This document shows positions 41,335 to 51,192 of a stretch of 61,474 nucleotides of DNA, piece after piece. Each line of letters opens with the position of its first letter. The stretch's first letter is position 1. The stretch covers positions 1 to 61,474 of IMG/VR virus record IMGVR_UViG_3300050132_000042; one strand, given 5' to 3'. This stretch comes from a virus. Below the pieces are notes generated by a model, which was given only the letters and a program-made list of their open reading frames with translations, made no database searches and had not been told where the DNA came from. Made by a program: the position numbers and the translations under genes.

Positions 41335-41475
41335 CTATCCTTTCTTCATGGCCGCAAGTGCGGCATTGGCGGCATCGAGATCGGCATTGATCTTGGTGCT
41401 GTTCTTCTTCTCGATCAGGACGCCTGCGATGACGCCAACAAGCACACCCACAAGAAAAACGTAGACATAACTCAT
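41335..41475 (-). CDS. Small membrane protein between sheath and tube genes
   Basis: 46 residues: MSYVYVFLVGVLVGVIAGVL, a Gly-zipper-like membrane helix, then a charged coiled coil (DLDAANAALAAMKKG). AAGGGGGTCGTC precedes the ATG. It is rare to find a membrane protein between sheath and tube genes. Function unknown. Confidence 0.6.
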   Translation of the reverse strand: MSYVYVFLVGVLVGVIAGVLIEKKNSTKINADLDAANAALAAMKKG

Positions 41476-41486
41476 GACGACCCCCT

Positions 41487-42992
41487 TCACTGAATGTCAA
41501 TTGAGTTGAGGACGATCTGCTGAATGCTGCCGCCATCGGTGTACCAGAGATTGCATGCCGGTGATAGTCTCTGCCCCCGCACCGTGGGATCAGTGACAGG
41601 AACAACCTGGAAGAAGTAGCCGTTGTTCTGGAGCGGCGAACTGATGTCTAAGCCAGCCTGAGAATTGACTAGAGAAAGTTGAAGGGGGGAAAGAGCAACG
41701 CCAGTACGGATAACGCCATTCTGAAGCGCCTGAGTGATTGGGCCCTGAGCCGCCGCCGCAATCATGGAGTACCCCTCAGTGTTGTATGGCAGAGAATTGA
41801 CCTGGGCGAACAACTCCATAAGAGAAAGCTGGAGCGCATTGTTCAACCAAATAGCATCGACATATTCATCAATCCACAGATTGTTGCCACTGATTTGTCC
41901 GTTGTAGAATAGCAAGAACTGCTGATCAGCAGTGGCGTAGTCACCATAAAAGCTGTAGCCGTTGTCTTGAAGATTAGCAGCAGTAACGGGGTCAGTGACC
42001 TTCAAGAGAAGATTGGGGTTCCCCTTGAACGCATAACTAATACGACCATTAAGCGCGTTGAAGTTAATCGCCGCAGTGACACCAAGCACGAAGGCGGCAA
42101 GCTCAGGGCCATCAATTACATTAGGCGCCGCGCCAGCCCATACAGCAGCAGTTCCATTGGGCTGATTATCAGCGAGCCACTTGCCAAACCCAGTGAACGT
42201 TCCAGACGTTTCAGCAGCAGTCGGATCATTGTCCCACCCCACGTACATATATCGGCCCCTACTACCTGATGCCCACTCGGAGAATGCTTCCATATCAGCG
42301 GAATCAGGGAGGAACGTCGTAGCGAAGCTCACCCAGTTCTGAGTGTAGTTCACCAACGCATTCATGAACGTGGTGGGGTCGGTCATTGCTGCTCCCTGTG
42401 AGAGTGTCCCTCCGGTGTCCTGAGTGAAGCCTAGAGCAGCGGCCATCGTGCCCGTGGCGAAGGTGATCGTGCTGAGTGCGCCGGTCGTGTTGCTGGTGCA
42501 GATGAACGCATTGATCGTGCTGTCGTAGGAGATCGTCGCGAGAGGCAACGAGAGTGCAGTAGTCAGGTCAGTCGCGATGCTGGCAAGACTCGCTTCAGTG
42601 CTGAGATCGATGGAAGAAATAGCCGATACACTACCATCAACGGTAATAGATAGGCTACCAGATGTGAACGTCTTCAGAGTAGCGAGTGTTGCAGCTGGGC
42701 CACCAAGTAGAAATGCCGCAATGGCGACTTCAGGGTACCGCGCAAACAACAACGACGCTGGGACTTGAGTGGCACCATTATACCCCAAGAAATAGATCTG
42801 CGCCATCTTCGCCTCGATGCTATTCGAGCCAAAGAATGCGGCGACTGACGCGTAGTTGGGGAACGAGATGGGCGGGCCAGCCGCGACATCGGGATTAGTA
42901 CTCAAGATCACACCAGTAAACTTGAGTGGGTTTCCCCCAGCACCAACTACTCCGGGGATGACGTTAACGAGATTTGAAGCTGGGATCGACAC
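41487..42992 (-). CDS. Tail sheath protein (DUF3383-type)
   Basis: 501 residues from GTG 42992 with AGGAGCTAAACC upstream. N-terminal VNVIPGVVGAGGNPL, then FFGSNSIEAKMAQIYFLG, a central SITVDGSVSAISSIDLS insertion, and YMYVGWDNDPTAAET, WADNQPNG-type and EGYSMIAAAAQGPITQ-type core blocks of the DUF3383 sheath family. It forms the contractile layer around the tube. The adjacent upstream gene repeats its N-terminal domain. Confidence 0.92.
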   Translation of the reverse strand: MSIPASNLVNVIPGVVGAGGNPLKFTGVILSTNPDVAAGPPISFPNYASVAAFFGSNSIEAKMAQIYFLGYNGATQVPASLLFARYPEVAIAAFLLGGPAATLATLKTFTSGSLSITVDGSVSAISSIDLSTEASLASIATDLTTALSLPLATISYDSTINAFICTSNTTGALSTITFATGTMAAALGFTQDTGGTLSQGAAMTDPTTFMNALVNYTQNWVSFATTFLPDSADMEAFSEWASGSRGRYMYVGWDNDPTAAETSGTFTGFGKWLADNQPNGTAAVWAGAAPNVIDGPELAAFVLGVTAAINFNALNGRISYAFKGNPNLLLKVTDPVTAANLQDNGYSFYGDYATADQQFLLFYNGQISGNNLWIDEYVDAIWLNNALQLSLMELFAQVNSLPYNTEGYSMIAAAAQGPITQALQNGVIRTGVALSPLQLSLVNSQAGLDISSPLQNNGYFFQVVPVTDPTVRGQRLSPACNLWYTDGGSIQQIVLNSIDIQ

Positions 42993-43047
42993 GGTTTAGC
43001 TCCTGTGTGATTGGTTGGACTGCTGCTCTTGCATCATGCTGAGTACC

Positions 43048-44925
43048 CTATCCGACTGCTATGTTTCCATCAGGCGCGTTGAAGTTGTAGACATTGATGA
43101 CGATGTACTGGTACGCCAGCGTCACGACAATCGAGTCACCCGGATTGGCATCTTCATTAACAGAGAACGTAAGCACGTCGGTATTCTGCCCGCTGGTGAT
43201 CGTGCAATTTGGAGAAATGCCCCAAGTCATGAATGTCGGCTGCGTGCCATTCATGGTGCCCCCTGGATGGCCGCAATTCTGCCCCGTGACAGTGACCCCT
43301 GTCTCTCCGGGGACAGGACTCGGGTTAGAAAAATTCATTGCGAAGTCAGACGCCGGGTTCCAGCACGCCCCCGAGCACGAGAATGATTGCCCCGTGTAGA
43401 CGCCCCCCGTGACGTCCAGTTGAACTGAATACGGAGCGCCACTGCTATACCCGACCTGCGGCTCAAGCATCGCTTCGGTCGTGCCCTGGCCAGAAACCAC
43501 TACCGCGCTGCCATCGGGACTTGACCATGTCCCCGTGTCAGAATGATTGAGCGGAGCAAGACACATGGCCATCCCGCCCATTCCGGAGAACAGAAGTTCT
43601 GGAAATGCTAGTCCCCCTGGGATTGGTGGTGCGTTGCCGAACGTTGAACTGTGCAGGATAGAGCCATCGGGTAGCATCTCGCCGATCCCAGTACCGGGGC
43701 TGCCAAGCCAGCCGGATGGTAGCGTGTTCACGTCGACACCTTGGTACTGCAAGACGCCCGTGACGGGGTTCACATTGAGTTCGTACGAGAAGACTTCGCC
43801 ACCATCAGTAACGAGCCCGTACTGAGGCCCCTGGAACTCTACCTGCGACACCAACATCGCTCGACCACCTGTCGGGAAACAAGTACCCTGCTGCTGATTC
43901 GGGGCGAAGTCGAACAGCCCAGTGTACGCTTCGGCCTGCCACACATCACCGATGTTTTCCAGAATCCCCGTGGAGCCTGGGGTGGCGTCCATGCCCCATA
44001 GGTCAGAACCGGCAAAGCTGAAGAACCCCGAGATAGATACTCCTTCAGGGTTGCTTTGCAATGGGTTCCACACATCTCCAATGAGTGCGTAGTTGTTTCC
44101 GGCGTGTCGATCATAGACGACGAGAGCACTTCTGCCATCTGCCGCCCATACGAAACAAGGTTGCGGGCTGAATGATCCTTCACCACCTTGATAAAGAACG
44201 AGGATGGGGCTCCATGATCCGCTGGTGCCGGTCCAATACGCGAACGAGTGGTTGTTGATTCCAAGAATGGAGACGATGTCGTTCAGATCAACGGCCACCC
44301 ACGGGAACCCGCCGAAGTTCCACGTCTCAGTTTCAAACGTGGTGTCAGTCGGCAGCACAATCTCGTCCCATGCACCGCCCCCCACTGATGCATCGGTGGC
44401 GCGCATCCAGATATGCGGCACACCGCTGACGAACCCGAACACGTAAACGAACGCAGCGGTCGCAATGATGCCCGCATTGCGGTCAGTCGTCGAATCCAAC
44501 GTGAGCGGCAACGCAGCCCACAGTACATCAGTGGCCGCTCCATCCCATCTGTTCACGGTTGCCAGATCGGGATTCAGATGGAAGATGTGCGAGTGGTCTA
44601 CTGCTGATGCACGATCAGAAAGATAATAGTACGTCGACGTTTCAGGAGGCGGCGGACCACCCCCACCATAAAATGCGAAAAACAATGTGCTGGGGGTCTT
44701 GCTCGCATTCGTGAATGCGTCGAAGTACACTCTGGCCATTCTTGCTTCTTTGCTGTTCGCACCGAAGAACGTGGCCACCGCGTCATAGCTGGTGAACTTC
44801 GTCGGCGCACCCGCAGGGCAGGCGATGTTGTTGGTCAAGATCATGCCGTTCATGTCGAGAGGGTTGCCGCCCGCACCGAGCACGCTTGGAATGACGTTGA
44901 CCAGATTCGATGCTGGAATGCTCAT
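43048..44925 (-). CDS. Sheath-like N-terminal domain fused to a large beta-rich (propeller/Ig-like) region
   Basis: 625 residues. Residues 1-86 align with the true sheath N-terminus: MSIPASNLVNVIP, GAGGNP, FFGANSKEARMARVYF against FFGSNSIEAKMAQIYF, and PSTLFFAFY against PASLLFARY. Then comes a GGGGPPPP linker, about 400 residues of repeated strands (FPWVAVDLNDIVSILGINN, YALIGDVWNPL, GSDLWGMDAT) like a beta-propeller, and a Cys-containing Ig-like end (GVTVTGQNCGHPGG). The sheath core is absent. It may cap or decorate the sheath or carry a receptor-binding head. No known family is recognised for the large part. Confidence 0.72.
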   Translation of the reverse strand: MSIPASNLVNVIPSVLGAGGNPLDMNGMILTNNIACPAGAPTKFTSYDAVATFFGANSKEARMARVYFDAFTNASKTPSTLFFAFYGGGGPPPPETSTYYYLSDRASAVDHSHIFHLNPDLATVNRWDGAATDVLWAALPLTLDSTTDRNAGIIATAAFVYVFGFVSGVPHIWMRATDASVGGGAWDEIVLPTDTTFETETWNFGGFPWVAVDLNDIVSILGINNHSFAYWTGTSGSWSPILVLYQGGEGSFSPQPCFVWAADGRSALVVYDRHAGNNYALIGDVWNPLQSNPEGVSISGFFSFAGSDLWGMDATPGSTGILENIGDVWQAEAYTGLFDFAPNQQQGTCFPTGGRAMLVSQVEFQGPQYGLVTDGGEVFSYELNVNPVTGVLQYQGVDVNTLPSGWLGSPGTGIGEMLPDGSILHSSTFGNAPPIPGGLAFPELLFSGMGGMAMCLAPLNHSDTGTWSSPDGSAVVVSGQGTTEAMLEPQVGYSSGAPYSVQLDVTGGVYTGQSFSCSGACWNPASDFAMNFSNPSPVPGETGVTVTGQNCGHPGGTMNGTQPTFMTWGISPNCTITSGQNTDVLTFSVNEDANPGDSIVVTLAYQYIVINVYNFNAPDGNIAVG

Positions 44926-45479
44926 GCGTCTATCTCCACATCAATGATGCCGACTTCGATGGTGTCGGTCGCGAACGACGGCACATTGAACTCAAGGACT
45001 GGGTTGACCTGCATGTACACATTCACGATCCAGCGAGACTCCCACTGCTGCTCACCATTCACCCATGGCGAGTGCTTGGGGTCGTCGGCATAGAGCGGGA
45101 AGATGTTGTACGCTGCGAGGAAGTCAGTCGACACGTCACTGAACCAGAGCGTGCTGAGCGCCTGGGACCAATCACCAGCAGTAGGGCCGACACAGTCAAG
45201 CTGGAGCCCATACTTGGTCGGCTGCATCGTCGAGCGAACTGTGGTGGTCGTCGAGCCGATCATGCTCACGCTGACCTCGTCGCGGTACGCGTCAATATTA
45301 GTTGCGATGCGCGGCTTGGCCAGATGGTTCATCACGATGTACGGCGGCTTGGGCATTGACACGCGATTATCCACGTCGCCGACAACCTCGCCGCCTGGAT
45401 CAATGATGTACGCAAGCAGAAACGCGCGTACTCCCGCGAGAATGTCTTCATCAGTGAGTGACGGAACGATCTGAGTCAT
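44922..45479 (-). CDS. Tail terminator / neck protein
   Basis: 185 residues from ATG 45479. It starts MTQIVPSLTDEDILAGVRAF and has PPYIVMNHLAKPRIATNIDA with central SRWIVNVYMQVNPVLEFNVP. The layout resembles phage neck terminator (LIC12616-like) proteins encoded just before sheath genes. It likely caps the tail for joining to the head. It overlaps both neighbours. Confidence 0.78.
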   Translation of the reverse strand: MTQIVPSLTDEDILAGVRAFLLAYIIDPGGEVVGDVDNRVSMPKPPYIVMNHLAKPRIATNIDAYRDEVSVSMIGSTTTTVRSTMQPTKYGLQLDCVGPTAGDWSQALSTLWFSDVSTDFLAAYNIFPLYADDPKHSPWVNGEQQWESRWIVNVYMQVNPVLEFNVPSFATDTIEVGIIDVEIDA

Positions 45480-45850
45480 CAGTCCACCTGCTGCTGAATG
45501 ATGACGCTGCACCAGTCGGGCCACTGTTCCATGACCTGCACGAGCAGCCACGTCACACCATTGATCACGAAGATGTCGCCACCCTGACCAGTGCGGCGAA
45601 CGAGACTGCTGAGTTGCCCATCACCATAGACCTTGCGCAGAATGCCGCCGATATTCAGGGAGTTCATGTGCTTGATCAGAGACTCGCTCATGCCCTGAAG
45701 CTGGATACTGATCGTAATGTCGCCCGCGTATGTGGGGGTGCGCGTGCCAGATGCGGCAGTGCTATAGCCAAGCGACTGCCGGTACGTGACCTGGATGGGC
45801 GGGTTCACCGACGCGATGCATGGGCCTGCGATGTCGTGGAGGTTCATCAT
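45479..45850 (-). CDS. Head-tail connector / tail completion protein
   Basis: 123 residues. Beta-rich with GDITISIQLQGMSESLIKHM and GGDIFVINGVTWLLVQVMEQ. Its place between the gp10-like and terminator genes fits a neck or stopper protein. Start is one of two adjacent ATGs (45850/45847) overlapping the upstream stop. Confidence 0.7.
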   Translation of the reverse strand: MMNLHDIAGPCIASVNPPIQVTYRQSLGYSTAASGTRTPTYAGDITISIQLQGMSESLIKHMNSLNIGGILRKVYGDGQLSSLVRRTGQGGDIFVINGVTWLLVQVMEQWPDWCSVIIQQQVD

Positions 45851-46446
45851 GCACCTTCGTTCGCGTGGAACCGCTGGTTGTCATCAACCTGATATTCGAC
45901 TGAGCGCAGCATGTTATGCGAGTCGATCAGCGGACTGCTGGTGTCCTTGCGATCAATCGTACTCTGCGCGTTGGGCGGGTCGTTGAAATCAATGATGCTT
46001 TTCTGAAGCTGTTCGGCGATGCGCAGCCCCATGATCTCAAGTGACTTCTGAGCACTGTAGTTCGTCATCTTCAGCGATGCCTGAGCAAGACGACCCCAAG
46101 TGGGCGACTGCTTGTCGATCATCGTGCGGAAGAATGGGCGAGGCGGAATGTGCTCATCTCGGGGCGCTTCCTCGCCATACAAACTGCTGGCCATCGATAC
46201 GGTGTTGCGCGTCGTGCCGTACTCATTCCAGAATGCGACCTGGGCAGCGGGAGCTTGATGCCCCGCTGCGTCAGCCTTCTTCGCTGATTCCTTCCTGCCG
46301 TGCAGGAAGCGCGGGCCACTGAAGCCCGCCATGCTGCCTTCCATGAAGCCAATCTTGACGACAGAACCCGGCCCAAGCGACTCGACGATCTTGCGAACCG
46401 CCTGCATCGCTTGGTCTGCGCTCTTGTTCATGCCGAGATTGGCCAC
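45847..46446 (-). CDS. HK97 gp10-like tail completion protein
   Basis: 199 residues. VAFWNEYGTTRNTV and the IPPRPFFRTMIDKQ block are the signature of gp10-like/tail completion proteins (NEYGT...PPRPF). The C-terminal helix (MGLRIAEQLQKSIIDFNDPP) and a long final stretch complete it. It joins head and tail or plugs the connector. Confidence 0.82.
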   Translation of the reverse strand: MANLGMNKSADQAMQAVRKIVESLGPGSVVKIGFMEGSMAGFSGPRFLHGRKESAKKADAAGHQAPAAQVAFWNEYGTTRNTVSMASSLYGEEAPRDEHIPPRPFFRTMIDKQSPTWGRLAQASLKMTNYSAQKSLEIMGLRIAEQLQKSIIDFNDPPNAQSTIDRKDTSSPLIDSHNMLRSVEYQVDDNQRFHANEGA

Positions 46447-46450
46447 TGGT

Positions 46451-46888
46451 CTAGCTCCTGGGAATGAAGTCGTACGCGTTGCGGAAAGGCGGCATGTAAC
46501 GCATCATGCGGTATTGCGCTGATGCCTGCCAGAAGGCAGCACCATATTTGGTTTGCATGAACCACGCCGCGAAATCGGAAACCTTGCCCATGTCAGCGGT
46601 AACACCTACCGAGCCTTCATGTGCATTGCTCACGCGACCCACTAGCTGCGAAGGTGCTTGACCGTTCACTCCGAAATTGAGTGCGACGATATGAGCGGTG
46701 AGCATGTTCAGGAACAGGGTGCGAGTCGGTATATCGCTCACCGGACTCCCGTTCGTGTTGTTGCAGTACGCCTGGGCTTCGACGAAGCACTCGGGCGCAA
46801 CGACCGTCGGGTCCACACTGTTGTACAGTGTGGTGAACTCTGGGTACCTTGCGATCCAGTTTGCGTAGTTGAAGACCACGACGGCCAT
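46451..46888 (-). CDS. DUF4054-type head-tail adaptor
   Basis: 145 residues. Opening VVVFNYANWIARYPEF and core TRTLFLNMLTAHIVALNFG, then GKVSDFAAWFMQTKYGAAFW, identify the DUF4054 adaptor family that docks on the portal. Normal length. It is next to the gp10-like gene, as usual. Confidence 0.86.
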   Translation of the reverse strand: MAVVVFNYANWIARYPEFTTLYNSVDPTVVAPECFVEAQAYCNNTNGSPVSDIPTRTLFLNMLTAHIVALNFGVNGQAPSQLVGRVSNAHEGSVGVTADMGKVSDFAAWFMQTKYGAAFWQASAQYRMMRYMPPFRNAYDFIPRS

Positions 46889-46897
46889 GTTGACTCC

Positions 46898-47431
46898 TTA
46901 CTCGGTGACGCGAGGAACACTGCCGGTGGCGGGCGCGTCGTCGTCGCGCTTGACGCCATGTTCTTCCGGGTTGAGTTGCTCGAAGCCCGACTTCACGCGC
47001 TCGGTTTCCCGGCGAATGAGAGTGGCTTCGGACTGATGCTGATGCCAGATGATCTGCCCGTTGGTGATGGGCGCATAGCCGGAAGGGTACGCCTCCCGGT
47101 CGGTCATCTTCGCGACCCACTTGTCCCAGAAGTCGCGGTCGACAAAATTCATCGACGCACCGAAGATGGCTTCCTGGGGCATCAGCCCCTTGAACTTGCG
47201 CGTCTTGCTGGGCATGATGTAATTCGCGCTGCCCTTCAGCTTGATGCGCTTGTCATCGACCACGCAGATCAGCCCATGCGGCAGGTTGCAGAGCACGCAG
47301 TAGTGGTTGCCGTTGTCAGGCTTGACCTGCGGGGCGTTGATGACTTTGGAAAGAACCGGAAGATCCGGCTTCGTGAACTGTCGCGAGGACGAGTACTTGG
47401 AAGCGGGTATTTTTTCGGGTTCGTTGGCCAT
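46898..47431 (-). CDS. Head-region protein with Cys pair, unknown
   Basis: 177 residues. Contains HYCVLCNLPHGLICVV with possible zinc-binding Cys. A charged C-terminus (EEHGVKRDDDAPATG) follows. It lies between capsid and adaptor genes, so it is probably a structural or assembly protein. No known family is recognised. Confidence 0.7.
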   Translation of the reverse strand: MANEPEKIPASKYSSSRQFTKPDLPVLSKVINAPQVKPDNGNHYCVLCNLPHGLICVVDDKRIKLKGSANYIMPSKTRKFKGLMPQEAIFGASMNFVDRDFWDKWVAKMTDREAYPSGYAPITNGQIIWHQHQSEATLIRRETERVKSGFEQLNPEEHGVKRDDDAPATGSVPRVTE

Positions 47432-47442
47432 GGTGCTTCTCC

Positions 47443-48546
47443 TTAGACGCCGAGCTTCTGGCTGATGCCAGCGGGGAACTTGATGATCGAGCCGAAGGTG
47501 CCGCCCGACTTCTTCTGATGCGTGCTGGAGGTGTCGCGCACGATGGCATGCGCGCGCATCTTCTCGGTGAAGCAGGCGAAGCCGGTGGTCTGGCCCTGGA
47601 TCTTCGGGGCCATCATCTGCACGAGGTTGCCGGAACTGGTGGCGAACTGAGCAGCGGTCTTGATGACCATCTTCGGAAACGCTTCGGCCAGGTACGCCTT
47701 GACGCTGGGCGTGCCATAGACGTTCTGCATCGGGGTCAGCAGATACGGCTGCACACTGGGGGCCAGCGTGAGCACGAGCGGGTCTTCCATCTCGATGTTG
47801 TCGACGACCTGGGACTGAAGCTGGACGAACATATCCAGCACGTCGTTGACGATCTTGACGCCGGTACCGGCGACGCTCGCGGCCTTCCAGGTGCCGTCCA
47901 GCGGAGCCAGCGCTGCGGACAGCGCTGGGTCGTTGAGCAGCCCGTAGTTGTCGAGGCCGGACACGCCGTAGAAGTAGCTGTAGTTCTGGAACGTGTTCAT
48001 GACGTGCGCGCTGGCGAGGTTCAGTTCGGCAGCGCGGTCGATCTTGGCAAGACCGGCGCGGGCGAGTTCCTTGTCACCCCATTCGGTGAAGACCTGATAG
48101 TGGTAGGCCTGCCGGGGCTCCCAGTTCACGTTGGAGCCAGCGCGACCGTTGTTGTTGAAGTCGCCATAGCTGCTGGTCTCACCCGTGTACTCGGTGAGCG
48201 GGAACTGGATCGACTCGGTCGTCCAATCGCCCTTCTTCACTTCGCCCTTGCCGCCTGCGGCCAGCCAGATCTCGACGGCCTTGAGCGGAACGGTGAGCAC
48301 ATGAACCAACTCGGGGTCGAGGAAGTTCGTCAACTGCGCAGGGATGCCCGCGTTGGCCTGCGTGACAAGCTGCGGCTGCGACGCGTAGGTCGGCGCTGCG
48401 TCCATCGCCATGATCTTGTCCATGGCGTCGATTCCGGCCTGCGAGTTGCGCAGATCGACGGACGGGAACAGGTGCGACCCGCCGCTGTCGATACCGATGC
48501 CGAAGCGTTCGGCAAGCATTTTGGTTTCTTGGGTGTATCGAGGCAT
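47443..48546 (-). CDS. Major capsid protein (DUF2184-type)
   Basis: 367 residues. N-terminal helix (YTQETKMLAERFGI), then NFLDPELVHVLTVPLKAVEI and SIQFPLTEYTGETSSYGDF. Core blocks are SSYGDFNNNGRAGSNVNWEP, KIDRAAELNLASAHVMNTFQ, YGLLNDPALS and VQMMAPKIQGQTTGFACF. These fit the HK97-fold DUF2184 group found in small myophages. No N-terminal delta domain is evident, so a separate scaffold is expected. Confidence 0.9.
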   Translation of the reverse strand: MPRYTQETKMLAERFGIGIDSGGSHLFPSVDLRNSQAGIDAMDKIMAMDAAPTYASQPQLVTQANAGIPAQLTNFLDPELVHVLTVPLKAVEIWLAAGGKGEVKKGDWTTESIQFPLTEYTGETSSYGDFNNNGRAGSNVNWEPRQAYHYQVFTEWGDKELARAGLAKIDRAAELNLASAHVMNTFQNYSYFYGVSGLDNYGLLNDPALSAALAPLDGTWKAASVAGTGVKIVNDVLDMFVQLQSQVVDNIEMEDPLVLTLAPSVQPYLLTPMQNVYGTPSVKAYLAEAFPKMVIKTAAQFATSSGNLVQMMAPKIQGQTTGFACFTEKMRAHAIVRDTSSTHQKKSGGTFGSIIKFPAGISQKLGV

Positions 48547-48556
48547 GGTCTATCTC

Positions 48557-49552
48557 CTAGTAGCGAATGCCGATTTTGACGATGTCCCCGACATTGGCTG
48601 CCGAGAGAATCTTCCACGGGGTTTCGATGAACGCGCTGAGGCTCATGCTGGTCAGGCCCGAGACAGCGCTGGTCGCAGCCGCGCTGAGAATGACCGTGCC
48701 GCTGGTGCCGTCGAAGGTGCCGAAGCTGGCGATGTACGCGCCCGCCGGAATGCCGGTGCCGGAAGCGGGCTGGCCGACCTTGACCTGCCCGTTGGTAACG
48801 GAACTGATCGTGATCGTGGTCGAGCCGTTGGTGCCGGTCGCAGCCACGACGCCGCCGCCCGTGCCCACAGGAGCAAGAGTGGTGAGCCCCACGGTGGTCT
48901 GCGTGGTCACGGCGTACTGAGTGAGGAACACAGTGCCGGACGAGCCGTTGAACGTGCCGAACGCTTCGATGAACACCGGGCCGGGAATGTTCAGGCCGAA
49001 GACCTGATCACCGACTTCAGGCACGCCGCTGGAGAGCGTGATGATGTTCAGCGAGTTCGAGCCCGCAGCGATGGTCGCCGAAGCGATCACGGCAGCGTTG
49101 CCGACCTCGTCGGTGATGAACGCACCAGCGGCACCGCCGACGACATCGCCACTGAACAGGTTGACGAACACCTTCTGGCCGATATTGGCATCGGCGTACG
49201 GGTTCTTGGCCCAGAAGTCGCCTTCGTCCATCTCGGTGACAGGGTACCCGGCAGGGATGACCATGCCATATTCCTGAAGCCAGATGGTGTTCGTGGCCTG
49301 CTGGTTGTTGGCCACGAAGCCATCAGGGATCGTGGGCAGGGTGGGCGAGTAGTTATTCGCCTGTCCGGGGTTGCCCTGCGCGGTCGCAGAGTTCGGATAG
49401 CTGTTCCAGGCGAACTTGCCGACGACGAGGCCGTTGGCACCAGCCACGAGGCCAGCCTGACCGGCCACGACGGTCTTGATGGGGTTCTGGCTTGCGCGAG
49501 CGCCCACCACGCCAGGAGCGGGATAAATGTTGACGTGAGTTTGGAAGGTCAT
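48557..49552 (-). CDS. Capsid cement/decoration protein with tandem beta repeats
   Basis: 331 residues. The N-terminal half (TVVAGQAGLVAGANGLVVGK, YGMVIPAGYPVTEMDEGDFW, VFVNLFSGDV) resembles gp24-type structural cement proteins next to DUF2184-type capsids. The C-terminal half has two about 70-residue repeats, each ending FGTFNGSSGTVFL or FGTFDGTSGTVIL, near residues 149-219 and 226-296. The repeats are an addition to the basic family and could project from the capsid. Confidence 0.82.
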   Translation of the reverse strand: MTFQTHVNIYPAPGVVGARASQNPIKTVVAGQAGLVAGANGLVVGKFAWNSYPNSATAQGNPGQANNYSPTLPTIPDGFVANNQQATNTIWLQEYGMVIPAGYPVTEMDEGDFWAKNPYADANIGQKVFVNLFSGDVVGGAAGAFITDEVGNAAVIASATIAAGSNSLNIITLSSGVPEVGDQVFGLNIPGPVFIEAFGTFNGSSGTVFLTQYAVTTQTTVGLTTLAPVGTGGGVVAATGTNGSTTITISSVTNGQVKVGQPASGTGIPAGAYIASFGTFDGTSGTVILSAAATSAVSGLTSMSLSAFIETPWKILSAANVGDIVKIGIRY

Positions 49553-49564
49553 GAGTGTGTCTCC

Positions 49565-50581
<1,017 letters not shown>

Positions 50582-50604
50582 TACGGGCCTCCGGTGTTGA
50601 GGGT

Positions 50605-51192
50605 TTACTTGCTTCCGATCTTGAACTTCTTCTTTGCGGCGTTGATACGCCCTTGGATTGTCTTCTGCTCCTCCTCTGAGTAGAGAGCACGGTTCTTCGC
50701 CATGCCAAAGTAGCTCGCGGCGGCACGCACATGAGCCTCGGTGTCCAACGGGTATTTCTTGTTGATCGGGTCTGCGAACTTCACACTACCATACTTCGTC
50801 ACGCCTTCCTTGGGGCTGACATCCTCGCGCTGCTCGATGTCCTGCACGACCGACATGCCGCAGTCATCATGCGCCTTGTGACCTTCGATGCGGGCCATGG
50901 CTGCTCCTGCCTGCTTGTTGTTCTTGCCAGACCATATGACCTTGCCGCTCGTCTCGCCCTTGATCACGACCGGGGCGGGCTTGCCCTTGCTGTCCTTGTG
51001 GCCAGGGGCATGCATGACGACATCCTGCGTGACACTCTGATCTTCCTCATCCAGTTCAGGATCTTCGGCTGCGGCATCATTGCCATGCCAGTCGATTTCA
51101 GCGTCCAGGTTGCCCTTGCCATCGGACCAGTGAGTTGTCTCGAAGAACTCCTTGGCCTGTTTTTCCAGTTCAGCAACAGAGAAGTTTCTCAT
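50605..51192 (-). CDS. Head-module protein with DUF6582-type C-terminus
   Basis: 195 residues from ATG 51192 (MRNFSVAELEK...). The N-terminal half is acidic and helical. The C-terminal half (KFADPINKKYPLDTEAHVRA, ASYFGMAKNRALYSEEEQKT) has the DUF6582 pattern of KYPxxxxxHxRAAxxYF. This small module is common in phage prohead proteins; its role is not known. ATG overlaps the end of the topoisomerase-fusion gene. Confidence 0.75.
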   Translation of the reverse strand: MRNFSVAELEKQAKEFFETTHWSDGKGNLDAEIDWHGNDAAAEDPELDEEDQSVTQDVVMHAPGHKDSKGKPAPVVIKGETSGKVIWSGKNNKQAGAAMARIEGHKAHDDCGMSVVQDIEQREDVSPKEGVTKYGSVKFADPINKKYPLDTEAHVRAAASYFGMAKNRALYSEEEQKTIQGRINAAKKKFKIGSK

